Assembly: GCF_013376005.1 (NCBI RefSeq)
Contig: NZ_JABMJK010000017.1
Span: 53,394 to 117,393, forward strand
DNA: 64,000 nt
Source: Duganella sp. SG902
GTDB lineage: Bacteria > Pseudomonadota > Gammaproteobacteria > Burkholderiales > Burkholderiaceae_D
Reading direction: 5' to 3'
Shown here: piece after piece, positions 46,081 to 55,074 of the stretch
How positions within the stretch are numbered: the stretch's first letter is position 1
Layout: each line of letters opens with the position of its first letter
Position numbers and translations under genes: made by a program
The notes under the pieces: model-generated
The model's input: the letters and a program-made list of their open reading frames with translations, nothing else
Told to the model about the DNA's origin: nothing
The model's database searches: none

Positions 46081-47225
46081 ACCTTGCCCCCGATCTCGTT
46101 CCACACCTGGCCGTAATAGGCGCGCACCATGTTCATGTAGCGCGGATCCTCCAGCAGGAAGGCGTCGTGGCCATGGGGCGCGTCGATTTCCGCGTAAGTG
46201 ACCTGGCGGCGGTTGCTGACCAGCGCACGCACGATCTCGCGGCTGCGCTCAGGCGAGAAACGCCAGTCGGTGGTGAAGGACGCCAGGAAGAACTTGGCCT
46301 TGGTACCGGCCAGGGTCTTGGCCAGGTCGCCGCCATGCAGGCGCGCGGGGTCGAAGTAATCGAGCGCCTTGGTGATCAGCAGGTAGGTGTTGGCGTCGAA
46401 GTATTCGCTGAACTTGTCGCCCTGGTAGCGCAGGTAGGATTCGATCTCGAAGTCGACGCCGAAATCGAACTTGTAGTCGCCGCTCTCGGCGAAGTCGCGC
46501 AGCTTGCGGCCGAACTTCTCCGCCATGTCGTCGTCCGACAGGTAGGTGATGTGGCCGACCATGCGCGCCACGCGCAGGCCGTTCTTCGGCACCACGCCGT
46601 GCTCGTAGAAGTCGCCGCCATGGTAATCGGGATCGGACAGGATGGCCTGGCGCGCCACGTCGTTGAAGGCGATGTTCTGCGCCGACAGCTTGGGCGTGGA
46701 AGCGATCACCACGCAGTGGCGCAGGCGCTCCGGATACATGATGGACCACGACAACGCCTGCATGCCGCCCAGCGAGCCGCCCATGACGGCGGCGAACTGC
46801 TGGATGCCCAGCGCGTCGGCCAGGCGCGCCTGCGCGGCCACCCAGTCTTCCACCGTCACCACCGGGAAGGCGGCGCCGTAAGGCTTGCCGGTGGCCGGGT
46901 TGACGTGCATCGGGCCGGTCGAACCGAAGCAGGAACCGAGGTTGTTAATCCCGATAACGAAGAACTTGTCGGTGTCCAGCGGTTTGCCCGGGCCGACCAT
47001 ATTGTCCCACCAGCCGGTGCTTTTCGGCTTGCCTTCGTATTCGCCGGCCACGTGGTGCGAGGCGTTCAGGGCGTGGCAGACCAGCACCGCGTTGGACTTG
47101 TCGGCGTTCAGCGTGCCGTAGGTTTCGTACATCAGCATATAGTCGCGCAGCGACGCGCCGCTTTGCAGGAGCAGGGGCTCGGCAAAATGCATGGTTTGCG
47201 GCTTAACGTATCCGAGGGATGACAT
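46077..47225 (-). CDS. metX: Homoserine O-acyltransferase
   Basis: 382 residues, alpha/beta hydrolase fold. It acylates homoserine at the start of methionine synthesis. The nucleophile lies in VMGGSLGGMQALSW, and the remaining triad members near the C-terminus (TTDWRFSP, DAPHGHDAFLLE). Whether acetyl-CoA or succinyl-CoA is used is not decided by name; presence of MetW in a proteobacterium is compatible with the succinyl type. Start at MSSLGYVKPQTMHF fits the family N-terminus; an ATG 39 bases upstream adds basic residues. Neither has a good ribosome site. Confidence 0.93.
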   Translation of the reverse strand: MSSLGYVKPQTMHFAEPLLLQSGASLRDYMLMYETYGTLNADKSNAVLVCHALNASHHVAGEYEGKPKSTGWWDNMVGPGKPLDTDKFFVIGINNLGSCFGSTGPMHVNPATGKPYGAAFPVVTVEDWVAAQARLADALGIQQFAAVMGGSLGGMQALSWSIMYPERLRHCVVIASTPKLSAQNIAFNDVARQAILSDPDYHGGDFYEHGVVPKNGLRVARMVGHITYLSDDDMAEKFGRKLRDFAESGDYKFDFGVDFEIESYLRYQGDKFSEYFDANTYLLITKALDYFDPARLHGGDLAKTLAGTKAKFFLASFTTDWRFSPERSREIVRALVSNRRQVTYAEIDAPHGHDAFLLEDPRYMNMVRAYYGQVWNEIGGKV

Positions 47226-47271
47226 CGTTGGTTTAGTTTTTTTGGGGGCGGCCCCACGGGCCATCTAACAA

Positions 47272-47298
47272 GGTGGAGCCGCGAGGGTGGGCTCCACC
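47272..47298 (-). terminator. Stem-loop between ptsI and metX
   Basis: GGTGGAGCC (47272-47280) and GGCTCCACC (47290-47298) form a perfect 9-bp stem with a 9-base loop, just past the ptsI stop on the minus strand and followed there by TTGTT. The T-run is weak, so it may terminate only part of the ptsI transcripts. Confidence 0.5.
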
Positions 47299-47302
47299 AG
47301 CT

Positions 47303-49048
47303 TTACATCAACTGCAATTGTTCGACCGCGTCTGCAATTACGTTGGGTTCCATCGAGCGCATGATCTTGCGGGTTTGCGGCATGATGCGCGCAAGGTCGC
47401 TGTTCAGGATTTCCTGCTTGACCGAGAGCAGTTGGGCTGGATGCATCGAGAATTCCCGCAATCCCATGCCCAGCAGCAGGCGTGTCAGTTTGACATCCCC
47501 CGCCATTTCGCCGCACACGGCGACGTCGATCCCGGCTTTATGCCCGGCCGCAATCGTCATCGAGATCAATTGCAGCACAGCCGGATGCAGCGGATTGTAA
47601 AGGTGTGCGACCTCATAATCAACCCGGTCGATGGCCAGCGTGTACTGGATCAGGTCATTGGTGCCGATCGACAGGAAGTCCATGCGCTTGACGAACATGG
47701 GCAGCGCCAGCGCGGCGGCCGGAATTTCGATCATGGCGCCGACGTCGACGTTTTCGTCGAACTTGACGTTCTGCTCGCGCAGCTCGGCCTTGGCTTGCGC
47801 CACCATGGCCAGCGACTGGTCGATCTCGAAAGCATGCGCCAGCATCGGGATCAGGATGCGCACCTTGCCGAACGCCGACGCGCGCAGGATGGCGCGCAGC
47901 TGCGTCAGGAAGATTTGCGGCTCCGCCAGGCAGTAGCGGATGGCGCGCAGGCCCAACGCCGGATTGAGCGCGGTCTGCTCGCTTTGATCGAGCGGCTTGT
48001 CGGCGCCGATGTCCAGCGTGCGGATGGTGACCGGGCGGCCCTTCATCGCCACCACGGCTTTCTTGTACTGCTCGAACTGCTCGTCCTCGGACGGGATCTT
48101 GCTGTTGCGGCCCATGAACAGGAACTCGGAACGGAACAGCCCCACGCCGTTGGCGCCCGCCTCCAGCGCGGCCGGGCAGTCGTCCGGCAGCTCGATGTTG
48201 GCCAGCAGGGTGATCTCGGTGCCGTCCTTGGTGATGGCCGGGGTTTTCTTCAGCTTCTGCAGTTTCTTGCGCGCGCGCGCGGCGGCGCCCTGGCGTTCGC
48301 GGTACTGCTCCAGCACCAGCGCGCTCGGATTGGCGATCACCACGCCGGCGTCGCCGTCGATGATCAGCCAGTCGTCCTGCTCGATCAGGGTGGAGGCGCC
48401 GGACATGCCGACCACCGCCGGAATGTCCAGCGAACGCGCGACGATGGCGGTGTGCGAGTTCTGGCCGCCGACGTCGGTCACAAAGCCGATGAAGGAGCGG
48501 TCGCGGAACTGCAGCATGTCGGCCGGCGAGATATCGTGCGCGACGATGATCATCTGCGGCTGGACCTCGTCATCGCCGCCATCGGCCTTGGGCAGCATCT
48601 GCTCGGTGCCCATCAGCACCTTGAGCACGCGCTCGGCCACCTGCTGGATGTCGGCCTTGCGTTCGCGCAGGTAGGGGTCTTCGATCTCGTCGAACTGCGC
48701 CGACAGCTCGTCGATCTGGGTCAGCAGCGCCCATTCGGCGTTGTAGTGGCGGGTGCGGATGATGTCGAGCGGCGCCTCCGAGATCATCGGGTCTGACAGG
48801 ATCAGGGCGTGCACGTCGATGAACGCGCCCAGCTCCGTCGGCGCGTCCTTGGGCAGCTCGTTCCACAGCGTCTGCAGTTCCTTGTGCACGGCGGCCAGCG
48901 CCTGCTGCAGGCGCGTGACCTCGGCCTCGACCTGCTCCTCCGCCACCAGGTAGTGCTTGACGTCCAGCGCCGCCGGCGCCAGCAGGTGGGCGCGGCCGAT
49001 GGCGATGCCGCGCGAGACCGGGATGCCGTGCAGGGTGAACGAGGCCAT
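47303..49048 (-). CDS. ptsI: Phosphoenolpyruvate-protein phosphotransferase (PTS enzyme I)
   Basis: 581 residues. Takes phosphate from PEP and passes it to HPr. Phospho-His in GGQNSHTAIVARS, the PEP-binding TIRTLDIGADKPL and catalytic Cys in VAVCGEMAGD are all present. The start is set at ATG 49048 (MASFTLHGIPVSRG), the usual family N-terminus. An in-frame ATG at 49093 overlaps the ptsH stop (TAATG) and would add a 15-residue basic/Pro-rich leader; coupling makes it a real alternative. It is last in the order gshA-gshB-EIIA-HPr-EI. Confidence 0.94.
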   Translation of the reverse strand: MASFTLHGIPVSRGIAIGRAHLLAPAALDVKHYLVAEEQVEAEVTRLQQALAAVHKELQTLWNELPKDAPTELGAFIDVHALILSDPMISEAPLDIIRTRHYNAEWALLTQIDELSAQFDEIEDPYLRERKADIQQVAERVLKVLMGTEQMLPKADGGDDEVQPQMIIVAHDISPADMLQFRDRSFIGFVTDVGGQNSHTAIVARSLDIPAVVGMSGASTLIEQDDWLIIDGDAGVVIANPSALVLEQYRERQGAAARARKKLQKLKKTPAITKDGTEITLLANIELPDDCPAALEAGANGVGLFRSEFLFMGRNSKIPSEDEQFEQYKKAVVAMKGRPVTIRTLDIGADKPLDQSEQTALNPALGLRAIRYCLAEPQIFLTQLRAILRASAFGKVRILIPMLAHAFEIDQSLAMVAQAKAELREQNVKFDENVDVGAMIEIPAAALALPMFVKRMDFLSIGTNDLIQYTLAIDRVDYEVAHLYNPLHPAVLQLISMTIAAGHKAGIDVAVCGEMAGDVKLTRLLLGMGLREFSMHPAQLLSVKQEILNSDLARIMPQTRKIMRSMEPNVIADAVEQLQLM

Positions 49049-49092
49049 CGGCGGGCCTGCGGGGAAGCGGGGACGGCTGCGTTCCGCCGCCA

Positions 49093-49362
49093 TTACTCGC
49101 CTTCGCCGAACTTGTCGTTGACCAGGGCGGTCAGGGCGGCGACGCAATCGCCTTCATCGTCGCCGTCGGCTTCCAGCAGGACCTTGGCGCCCTTGCCGGC
49201 CGCCAGCATCATCACGCCCATGATGGACTTGGCGTTGATGCGGCGCGCGTTACGCGTCAGCCAGACATCGCTTTTGTATTTTGCTGCCAGTTGGGTGAAT
49301 TTGGCGGAAGCGCGCGCATGCAAACCAAGCTTGTTGATAATTTCGAGTTCTTGCTGAATCAT
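49093..49362 (-). CDS. ptsH: Phosphocarrier protein HPr
   Basis: 89 residues. The phosphorylation site His15 is in KLGLHARAS, and Ser46 in AKSIMGVMML keeps the regulatory serine used by HPr kinase. Small shuttle protein between enzyme I and the EIIA domain encoded upstream. Only 48 bases separate it from that gene. No sugar-specific EIIB/EIIC is nearby, so the relay is probably regulatory. Confidence 0.95.
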   Translation of the reverse strand: MIQQELEIINKLGLHARASAKFTQLAAKYKSDVWLTRNARRINAKSIMGVMMLAAGKGAKVLLEADGDDEGDCVAALTALVNDKFGEGE

Positions 49363-49410
49363 TTTTCTTTTGTCTCAATCAGAGTGCGCATTGCTAAAAA
49401 TTGGCCGGTG

Positions 49411-49812
49411 TTACCCGACCCGTGTCCGGTTGTCGACGCGCACCGCTCCACTTTGCGCGCCGGCCAGCGCCATCTCGACAACCACGTCCAGCGTGTCGCG
49501 GCGGTAGGTGATGGCGCGCAGCAGCATCGGCAAACTGATGCCCGCGATGACCTCCACCCGGCCGGCGTCGGCCAGCCGGTTGCAGCAGTTGGCCGGCGTG
49601 CCGCCCTTGACGTCGGTGATCACCAGCACGCCGTCGCCATCGTCCAGGCGCTTGATCGCCGCCGCCGCCAGATTCTGGACTTCGCCCAGGTCCTGGTCGG
49701 CGATCACGTCAATCGCTTCCAGGTGCTCGGTCGGACCACGAAACACATGGGCGCAGGCCGCGAGAAAGGCCGCCCCCAGTGGTGCGTGCGTCATAAGCAG
49801 TATGCCTACCAT
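49411..49812 (-). CDS. PTS mannose-family EIIA component
   Basis: 133 residues of the EIIA-Man fold. The N-terminus MVGILLMTHAPLG carries the phospho-acceptor His9; VLVITDVKGGTPANCCNRL is the conserved central block. In betaproteobacteria this lone EIIA with HPr and EI forms a truncated phosphorelay lacking transport subunits, with regulatory rather than uptake roles. It follows gshB by 31 bases. Longer in-frame starts (to 49878) would run into gshB and are rejected. Confidence 0.93.
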   Translation of the reverse strand: MVGILLMTHAPLGAAFLAACAHVFRGPTEHLEAIDVIADQDLGEVQNLAAAAIKRLDDGDGVLVITDVKGGTPANCCNRLADAGRVEVIAGISLPMLLRAITYRRDTLDVVVEMALAGAQSGAVRVDNRTRVG

Positions 49813-49843
49813 ATTGTTAAACCGCCAGTGAGTATTGAAGATT

Positions 49844-50794
49844 TCATCGGCCCAGCGCCACCGCCGCCTCGACCGCATCGATGAAAGTCGCCGCCACCGG
49901 GAAGCCGGCTTGCTGGGTGATCTCCTGGAAACAGGTCGGGCTGGTGACGTTGACTTCGGTCAGGAAGTCGCCGATCACATCTAATCCTACCAGCAACAGG
50001 CCGCGGGCGGCCAATATCGGCCCCAGCGTGTTGGCGATTTCAAAGTCGCGCTCGGTCAGCGGCTGGGCCACGCCGATGCCGCCGGCCGCTAGGTTGCCGC
50101 GCACCTCGCCGTTTTGCGGGATGCGCGCCAGCGAGTACGGCACCGGCTTGCCGGCGATCACCAGGATGCGCTTGTCACCCTTGACGATGTCCGGGATATA
50201 GCGCTGGGCCATGATGGTTTGCCGGCCGTGCTGGGTCAGGGTCTCGATGATGGAGCCGAGGTTCATGCCGTCGGCGCCGACGCGGAAGATGCCGGCGCCG
50301 CCCATGCCGTCCAGCGGCTTGAGGATGATGTCGCCATGCTGCTTCTGGAACGCGCGCAGGCGCGCCTCGTCGGCCGTCACCAGCGTGGGCGAGGTGAACT
50401 GGCTGAACTGGGCGATGGCCAGCTTCTCATTGTGGTCGCGGATGGCGGACGGCTTGTTGAACACCATCGCGCCCTGCTTCTCGGCCAGCTCCAGCAGGTA
50501 GGTGCCGTACACGTATTCCATGTCGAACGGCGGGTCCTTGCGCTGGATGATGGCGTCGAACTCGCCCAGGTTGGTTTCGACCGGATCGGCCGCGCGATAC
50601 CAGTCCTGGCTGTCGCCGGTCAGGGTGATCCGCGCCACCCTGGCGGTGACCACGCCCTGCTCCACCGCCATGTCCTTTTGCTCGAAGGCGTAGACGGCGT
50701 GGCCGCGCTTGCCCGCCTCGACCATCATGGCATAGGTGGAATCCTTGTAGGTCTTGAAGGTCGACAGCGGGTCGGCGAGGAAGGCGATTTTCAT
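49844..50794 (-). CDS. gshB: Glutathione synthetase
   Basis: 316 residues, ATP-grasp ligase that joins glycine to gamma-glutamylcysteine. Seen: N-terminal MKIAFLADPLSTFKTYKDST, the ATP-binding DIILKPLDGMGGAGIFR and LTEVNVTSPTCFQEI with the metal-binding residues. Lies 32 bases after gshA, giving the complete two-step glutathione pathway. Confidence 0.96.
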   Translation of the reverse strand: MKIAFLADPLSTFKTYKDSTYAMMVEAGKRGHAVYAFEQKDMAVEQGVVTARVARITLTGDSQDWYRAADPVETNLGEFDAIIQRKDPPFDMEYVYGTYLLELAEKQGAMVFNKPSAIRDHNEKLAIAQFSQFTSPTLVTADEARLRAFQKQHGDIILKPLDGMGGAGIFRVGADGMNLGSIIETLTQHGRQTIMAQRYIPDIVKGDKRILVIAGKPVPYSLARIPQNGEVRGNLAAGGIGVAQPLTERDFEIANTLGPILAARGLLLVGLDVIGDFLTEVNVTSPTCFQEITQQAGFPVAATFIDAVEAAVALGR

Positions 50795-50826
50795 TGGGCG
50801 TTCAACAGTAGAGGTAATGGCTGATT

Positions 50827-52128
50827 TTAGTACACTTCCGGATTCGGATCCGTGCGCTCCATTTCCAGCGACGCCGCCAGCAGCGCCAGGCGCGCCACCA
50901 CGCCATACACATAGAAGCGGTTCGGCGCCGCCGTGCCCGGCTTGGCCTTGAGATCGGGCACCGCGTGCTGCTGGGCGAACGCCAGCGGCACGTATTGCGA
51001 ACCGGGCGCGTTGAGGTTCTGGTCGATGCCCTTCTCGGCGTGGATGCGGTAGAAGCCGCCCACCACGTAGCGGTCTATCATGTACACCACCGGCTCGGCC
51101 ACCGCGCTCTCGATGCTTTCAAAGGTCGGCACGCCTTCCTGGATGATGAAGTCGGTCACTTCCTTGCCATCCTTGATGACAATCATCTTGTCGCGCTGGG
51201 CCTGGGTCAGGTCCATGATCTCGGCCGAATCCTTGATGGTCAGGATGCTGGTGCCGTAGGTGCCGGCGTCCGGCTTGACGATCACGAACGGCTTCTGGTC
51301 CTTGATGCCGTATTCCTTGTACTTCTTCTTGATCTTGGCCAGCAGCGCGTCGACATTGGCGGCGAGGCACTCGTAGCCCTCGCCGGTGCGGAAGTTGACC
51401 GCGTCGCACTTGGCGTGGAACGGATTCAGCATCCACGGATCGACGCCGATCAGCTTGCCGAACTTCTTGACCACCTCGTCGTAGGCGTTCATGTGGTTGC
51501 TCTTGCGGCGCAGCGCCCAGCCCGCGTGCGGCGGCGGCAGCAGGCTTTGCTCGTGGATGTTCTGCAGGATGTCCGGAATGCCGGCCGACAGGTCGTTGTT
51601 GAGCAAAATCGTGCACGGATCGAAATCCTTGAGGCCGACGCGGCGGCCGTTGGGCGAGCGCACCAGCGGCTCCACCACCAGCATATTGCCGTCCGGCAGC
51701 GGCAGCGGGGTCGGCTCGGTGACTTCCGGCGACAGCGAACCAAGCCGCACGTGCAAGCCGGTCTGGCGGAAAATCTGCATCAGGCGGGCCACGTTTTGCC
51801 AGTAAGTCGGGTGGCGCTGGGTGATTTCCGGTATCAGCAGCAGGTTGCGCGCGTCCGGGCAATACTTGTCGATCGCCGCCATGGCGGCTTGCACCGACAG
51901 CGGCAGCATCTCGGTGGCCAGCATGTTGAAGCCGCCCGGGAACAGGTTGGTATCCACCGGCGCCAGCTTGTAGCCGGCATTGCGCATGTCAACCGAGCAA
52001 TAAAACGGCGGCGTGTGCTCCTGCCATTCGAGGCGGAACCAGCGTTCGATCGCGGGGGTGGCGGCCAGGATTTTTTCTTCCAGGTCGAGCAGGGGTCCGC
52101 TCAGGGCCGTGACGAGGTGGGGAACCAT
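50827..52128 (-). CDS. gshA: Glutamate--cysteine ligase, proteobacterial ATP-grasp-like type
   Basis: 433 residues. Makes gamma-glutamylcysteine. It is not the E. coli-type GshA but the shorter type seen in many betaproteobacteria; characteristic blocks are DMRNAGYKLAPVDTNLFPGGFNML, FVIVKPDAGTYGTSILTI and YMIDRYVVGGFYRIH. The start MVPHLVTALSGPLLDLE agrees with the family. It is separated from amtB by a strong terminator (52194-52224), so the gshA unit has its own promoter in 52129-52193. Confidence 0.92.
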   Translation of the reverse strand: MVPHLVTALSGPLLDLEEKILAATPAIERWFRLEWQEHTPPFYCSVDMRNAGYKLAPVDTNLFPGGFNMLATEMLPLSVQAAMAAIDKYCPDARNLLLIPEITQRHPTYWQNVARLMQIFRQTGLHVRLGSLSPEVTEPTPLPLPDGNMLVVEPLVRSPNGRRVGLKDFDPCTILLNNDLSAGIPDILQNIHEQSLLPPPHAGWALRRKSNHMNAYDEVVKKFGKLIGVDPWMLNPFHAKCDAVNFRTGEGYECLAANVDALLAKIKKKYKEYGIKDQKPFVIVKPDAGTYGTSILTIKDSAEIMDLTQAQRDKMIVIKDGKEVTDFIIQEGVPTFESIESAVAEPVVYMIDRYVVGGFYRIHAEKGIDQNLNAPGSQYVPLAFAQQHAVPDLKAKPGTAAPNRFYVYGVVARLALLAASLEMERTDPNPEVY

Positions 52129-52193
52129 GTTTACATCCTTATTACCGTGCGGACTATGCCAAATGAGGGCAAAAACCCTATTTTAAAGGCAGG

Positions 52194-52224
52194 CAATAAA
52201 AAAAGCGCCCCGTGGGGCGCTTTT
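52194..52224 (-). terminator. Rho-independent terminator after amtB
   Basis: On the minus strand the stem AAAAGCGCCCC / GGGGCGCTTTT (arms 52224-52214 and 52211-52201) ends in a run of seven or more Ts (down to 52198 and beyond). It lies 19 bases after the amtB stop and isolates the torF-glnK-amtB unit from gshA. Confidence 0.92.
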
Positions 52225-52242
52225 CGGATGCAATGTTGTTAA

Positions 52243-53784
52243 TTAAGCATGGTAGGCGGATTCACCGTGGGTGGTGATATCCAGGCCTTCGCGCTCTTCC
52301 TCTTCCGGCACGCGCAGGCCGATGACGATGTCCACCAGCTTGTAGGCGATCACCGACACCACGGCCGACCAGATGATGGTCACGCCGACGCCGGTGGCCT
52401 GGGTGGTCACCTGGCCGATGATCGAGTAGTCGGCCGATGCCTTGTTGGCAACGTAGTCGAAGATGCCCTGGCCGCCCAGCGATGGTGCGGCGAACACACC
52501 GGTCAGCAGCGCGCCCAGGATACCGCCGACGCCGTGCACGCCGAACACGTCCAGCGAGTCATCCGCGCCCAGCAGGCGTTTCAGGCCGTTCACGCCCCAC
52601 AGGCAGATCACGCCGGCCAGCAGGCCGATGATCAGGGCGCCCATCGGACCGACGAAGCCGCATGCCGGGGTGATGGCCACCAGGCCAGCCACCGCGCCCG
52701 AGGCGCCGCCCAGCATCGATGGCTTGCCCTTGAAGATCCACTCGGCGAACACCCACGACACGGTGGCGGCGGCGGTGGCCAGCAAGGTGTTGATGAAGGC
52801 CAGGCCGGCGATGTCGGCCGCTTCCAGTGCCGAACCGGCGTTGAAGCCGAACCAGCCCACCCACAGCAGCGACGCACCAATCATGGTCATGGTGACCGAG
52901 TGCGGCGCCATCGATTCGCGGCCGTAGCCGACGCGTTTGCCGATCATGTAGGCGCCGACCAGGCCAGCCACGGCGGCGTTGATGTGCACCACGGTGCCGC
53001 CGGCGAAGTCCAGCGCACCTTTTTGGAACAGGAAGCCGGCTTTGGCGGTTTCCGATGCCAGGGTGGCGGCGTCCTTGATCGCGTCCGGACCGGTCCAGAA
53101 CCAGACCATGTGGGCGATCGGCAGGTAGGCGAAGGTGAACCAGATCACCACGAAGGCCAGCACGGCGGTGAACTTGGCGCGCTCGGCGAAGGCGCCGATG
53201 ATCAGGCCGCAGGTGATGGCGGCGAAGGTGGCCTGGAACGCGACGTACACGAACTCAGGAATCACCACGCCCTTGCTGAAGGTGGCCGCGTACGAGAACG
53301 CGCCCTTGGCCGGATCCCAGATGCCGTTCAGGAAGGCACGGTCGAACTTGCCGAAGAAGGCGTTACCCTCGGTGAAAGCCAGCGAGTAGCCGTAGATGCA
53401 CCACAGCACGATGATCAGGGCGAACACCATGAACACCTGCATCAGGATCGACAGCATGTTCTTGGAGCGCACCAGGCCGCCGTAGAACAGGGCCAGGCCG
53501 GGAATCGTCATCAGGATCACCAGCAGGGTCGAGACCATCATCCAGGCGGTGTCGCCCTTTTGCGGGACCGGCGCGGCAGGCGCGGCGGCTTCGGCCGGAG
53601 CGGCGGCGGCTGGCGCGGCGGCTGCCGGTGCCGCTGGCGCGGCGGCCGGGGCGGAGGCGACCGGGGCGGAGGCCACGGCGGCGGCTGGTGCTTCAGCCGG
53701 CTTGGCGTCCTGGGCGTGTACTGGGGCTGCCAGCGCGAACAGGATGGATACCCCAGCTAGCAAGCTCGTTATGGTTTTTTTCAT
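52243..53784 (-). CDS. amtB: Ammonium transporter AmtB
   Basis: 513 residues. Signal-peptide-like N-terminus (KKTITSLLAGVSILFALAAPVHA) and a 50-residue Ala/Pro-rich stretch precede the transporter of 11 membrane helices. Pore histidines are recognisable in IAHMVWFW and DVFGVHGVGG; GGLVRSKNML and FNAGSAL are family blocks. It conducts ammonium into the cell and is blocked by GlnK, encoded just upstream. Start at 53784 because AGAGG sits nine bases before it; two upstream ATGs overlap that site. Likely NtrC/sigma-54 controlled via the upstream promoter. Confidence 0.95.
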   Translation of the reverse strand: MKKTITSLLAGVSILFALAAPVHAQDAKPAEAPAAAVASAPVASAPAAAPAAPAAAAPAAAAPAEAAAPAAPVPQKGDTAWMMVSTLLVILMTIPGLALFYGGLVRSKNMLSILMQVFMVFALIIVLWCIYGYSLAFTEGNAFFGKFDRAFLNGIWDPAKGAFSYAATFSKGVVIPEFVYVAFQATFAAITCGLIIGAFAERAKFTAVLAFVVIWFTFAYLPIAHMVWFWTGPDAIKDAATLASETAKAGFLFQKGALDFAGGTVVHINAAVAGLVGAYMIGKRVGYGRESMAPHSVTMTMIGASLLWVGWFGFNAGSALEAADIAGLAFINTLLATAAATVSWVFAEWIFKGKPSMLGGASGAVAGLVAITPACGFVGPMGALIIGLLAGVICLWGVNGLKRLLGADDSLDVFGVHGVGGILGALLTGVFAAPSLGGQGIFDYVANKASADYSIIGQVTTQATGVGVTIIWSAVVSVIAYKLVDIVIGLRVPEEEEREGLDITTHGESAYHA

Positions 53785-53797
53785 TCTCATCATCCTC

Positions 53798-54136
53798 TTA
53801 AAGAGCTTCGTTGCCGGTCTCGCCGGTACGAATACGGATCACTTGTTCCAGGTTGTACACGAAGATCTTGCCATCGCCGATCTTGCCGGTGCGGGCGGCG
53901 CCTTCGATCGCCTCGATGGCCTGCTCGACCACGGCATCGTCCACCGCCGCCTCGATCTTGGTCTTCGGCAGGAAGTCCACCACATACTCGGCGCCACGGT
54001 ACAGCTCGGTGTGGCCTTTCTGGCGGCCGAAGCCTTTTACTTCAGTCACGGTAATACCCTGCACGTTAATGGCCGACAGGGCTTCACGCACCTCGTCAAG
54101 CTTGAACGGCTTGATAATGGCGGTAATCAGTTTCAT
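53798..54136 (-). CDS. glnK: PII nitrogen regulatory protein GlnK
   Basis: 112 residues, PII family. The T-loop Tyr51 is present (ELYRGAEYVVDF), the site uridylylated by GlnD; KPFKLDEVREAL and DGKIFVYNLEQVIRIRTGETG are the signature ends. Placement directly before amtB identifies it as GlnK rather than GlnB. It senses 2-oxoglutarate and ATP/ADP and plugs AmtB. It lies between the TorF-like porin gene and amtB with gaps of 11 and 13 bases. Confidence 0.95.
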   Translation of the reverse strand: MKLITAIIKPFKLDEVREALSAINVQGITVTEVKGFGRQKGHTELYRGAEYVVDFLPKTKIEAAVDDAVVEQAIEAIEGAARTGKIGDGKIFVYNLEQVIRIRTGETGNEAL

Positions 54137-54147
54137 ACGGGCCTCGC

Positions 54148-54894
54148 TTAGAAGGTTTTGGAAATGGTCAGGACAGCACCGGTTTTACCCAGGTTCTTCC
54201 CCTTTCCGACGTAGGCGTCCGTGTCGGCATAGACCGCCGCCAGTGCCACACTCACTACGCCGAAATCTTTGGTGACGCCGACCTTGTAATCGGTGTAGCT
54301 GGCCGCGCCGTTGTTCTTCACGTTCTGGTGGCCGACGTGCAGGTTCAGCACATAGCCGTCGTACACTTCGTTGTTGAACTGCGCGTCCAGGTAGCCCGAG
54401 TTCTTGCTGTCGGCGAAGCCGAACAGGTTGGTGGTCGAGTGCGAGTACTTGACCGAGAATGGGCCGGCGCTGATCTGGCCGTACAGTTCGAAGGTGTTGG
54501 CGCTTGGGTGCAGCTCGTTCGATGGGTAGGCGTAGTACAGGCCGCCGACGTCGTAGCTGAAGGTGTCGTTGATGGCGCCGCGCTTGCCACCGTAGATGTC
54601 CCATTCGATCGAGCCGTCGCCGCCGCCATCCTTGACCCACTTGATGTTGGTGGCCCAGGTGCCGACGTAGAAGCCGGTAGGGTTGTTCACGTAATCCGCG
54701 CCAACCTGCAGGGCTGGCTTGAGGCGGGTTTGCGAAATACCGCGGTAACGGTAATCGCTGACAACGGCAGCGTTATAGGTGACTTCGTTGTCTGGTTTCG
54801 CTTCAGGGGCGGGTGCCGCCTCCTCCGCGTGCGCCATGGATGCGAATGCTAAGGTCAACGCAGCGATCAAAGTGAGGTTCTTGGTCATTTTCAT
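54148..54894 (-). CDS. TorF-family putative outer-membrane porin
   Basis: 248 residues. Signal peptide (MKMTKNLTLIAALTLAFASMAHA), then a beta-barrel pattern of alternating strands ending in a terminal Phe (VLTISKTF), typical of outer-membrane proteins. The block YNAAVVSDYRYRGISQT identifies the TorF/TIGR02001 family. Commonly found before glnK-amtB in proteobacteria; may pass small nitrogen compounds across the outer membrane (inference). First gene of the unit behind the sigma-54 promoter at 54985-55000. Confidence 0.88.
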   Translation of the reverse strand: MKMTKNLTLIAALTLAFASMAHAEEAAPAPEAKPDNEVTYNAAVVSDYRYRGISQTRLKPALQVGADYVNNPTGFYVGTWATNIKWVKDGGGDGSIEWDIYGGKRGAINDTFSYDVGGLYYAYPSNELHPSANTFELYGQISAGPFSVKYSHSTTNLFGFADSKNSGYLDAQFNNEVYDGYVLNLHVGHQNVKNNGAASYTDYKVGVTKDFGVVSVALAAVYADTDAYVGKGKNLGKTGAVLTISKTF

Positions 54895-54984
54895 AGTTGT
54901 TTTTCCTGGTGAGTTGAACGTCATTAGCAGTTGCGGTTTAAAATCTTGTCAAGCGAAGCAATGAAAAGCATTCATTGCCTTCTT

Positions 54985-55000
54985 AGCAGAATGTGTGCCA
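54985..55000 (-). promoter_or_regulatory. Sigma-54 promoter for torF-glnK-amtB
   Basis: Minus-strand TGGCACACATTCTGCT has GG-N10-GC spacing, a perfect -24 TGGCAC and a -12 CTGC (consensus TTGC). Predicted start near 54974, about 80 bases before the torF ATG. Confidence 0.85.
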
Positions 55001-55032
55001 GCTAACATTGACAACGGCCCGCGTGCCCCAAA

Positions 55033-55046
55033 GTGAGAATTGTCAC
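55033..55046. promoter_or_regulatory. Near-palindrome GTGAGAATTGTCAC between promoter and NtrC site
   Basis: GTGA and TCAC arms around AATT, one mismatched pair. Lies between the sigma-54 promoter and the NtrC-type site, where a bending protein or second regulator could bind. No regulator can be named. Confidence 0.3.
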
Positions 55047-55074
55047 GCCCCAAAACAGGAATATCGGCGATTTC

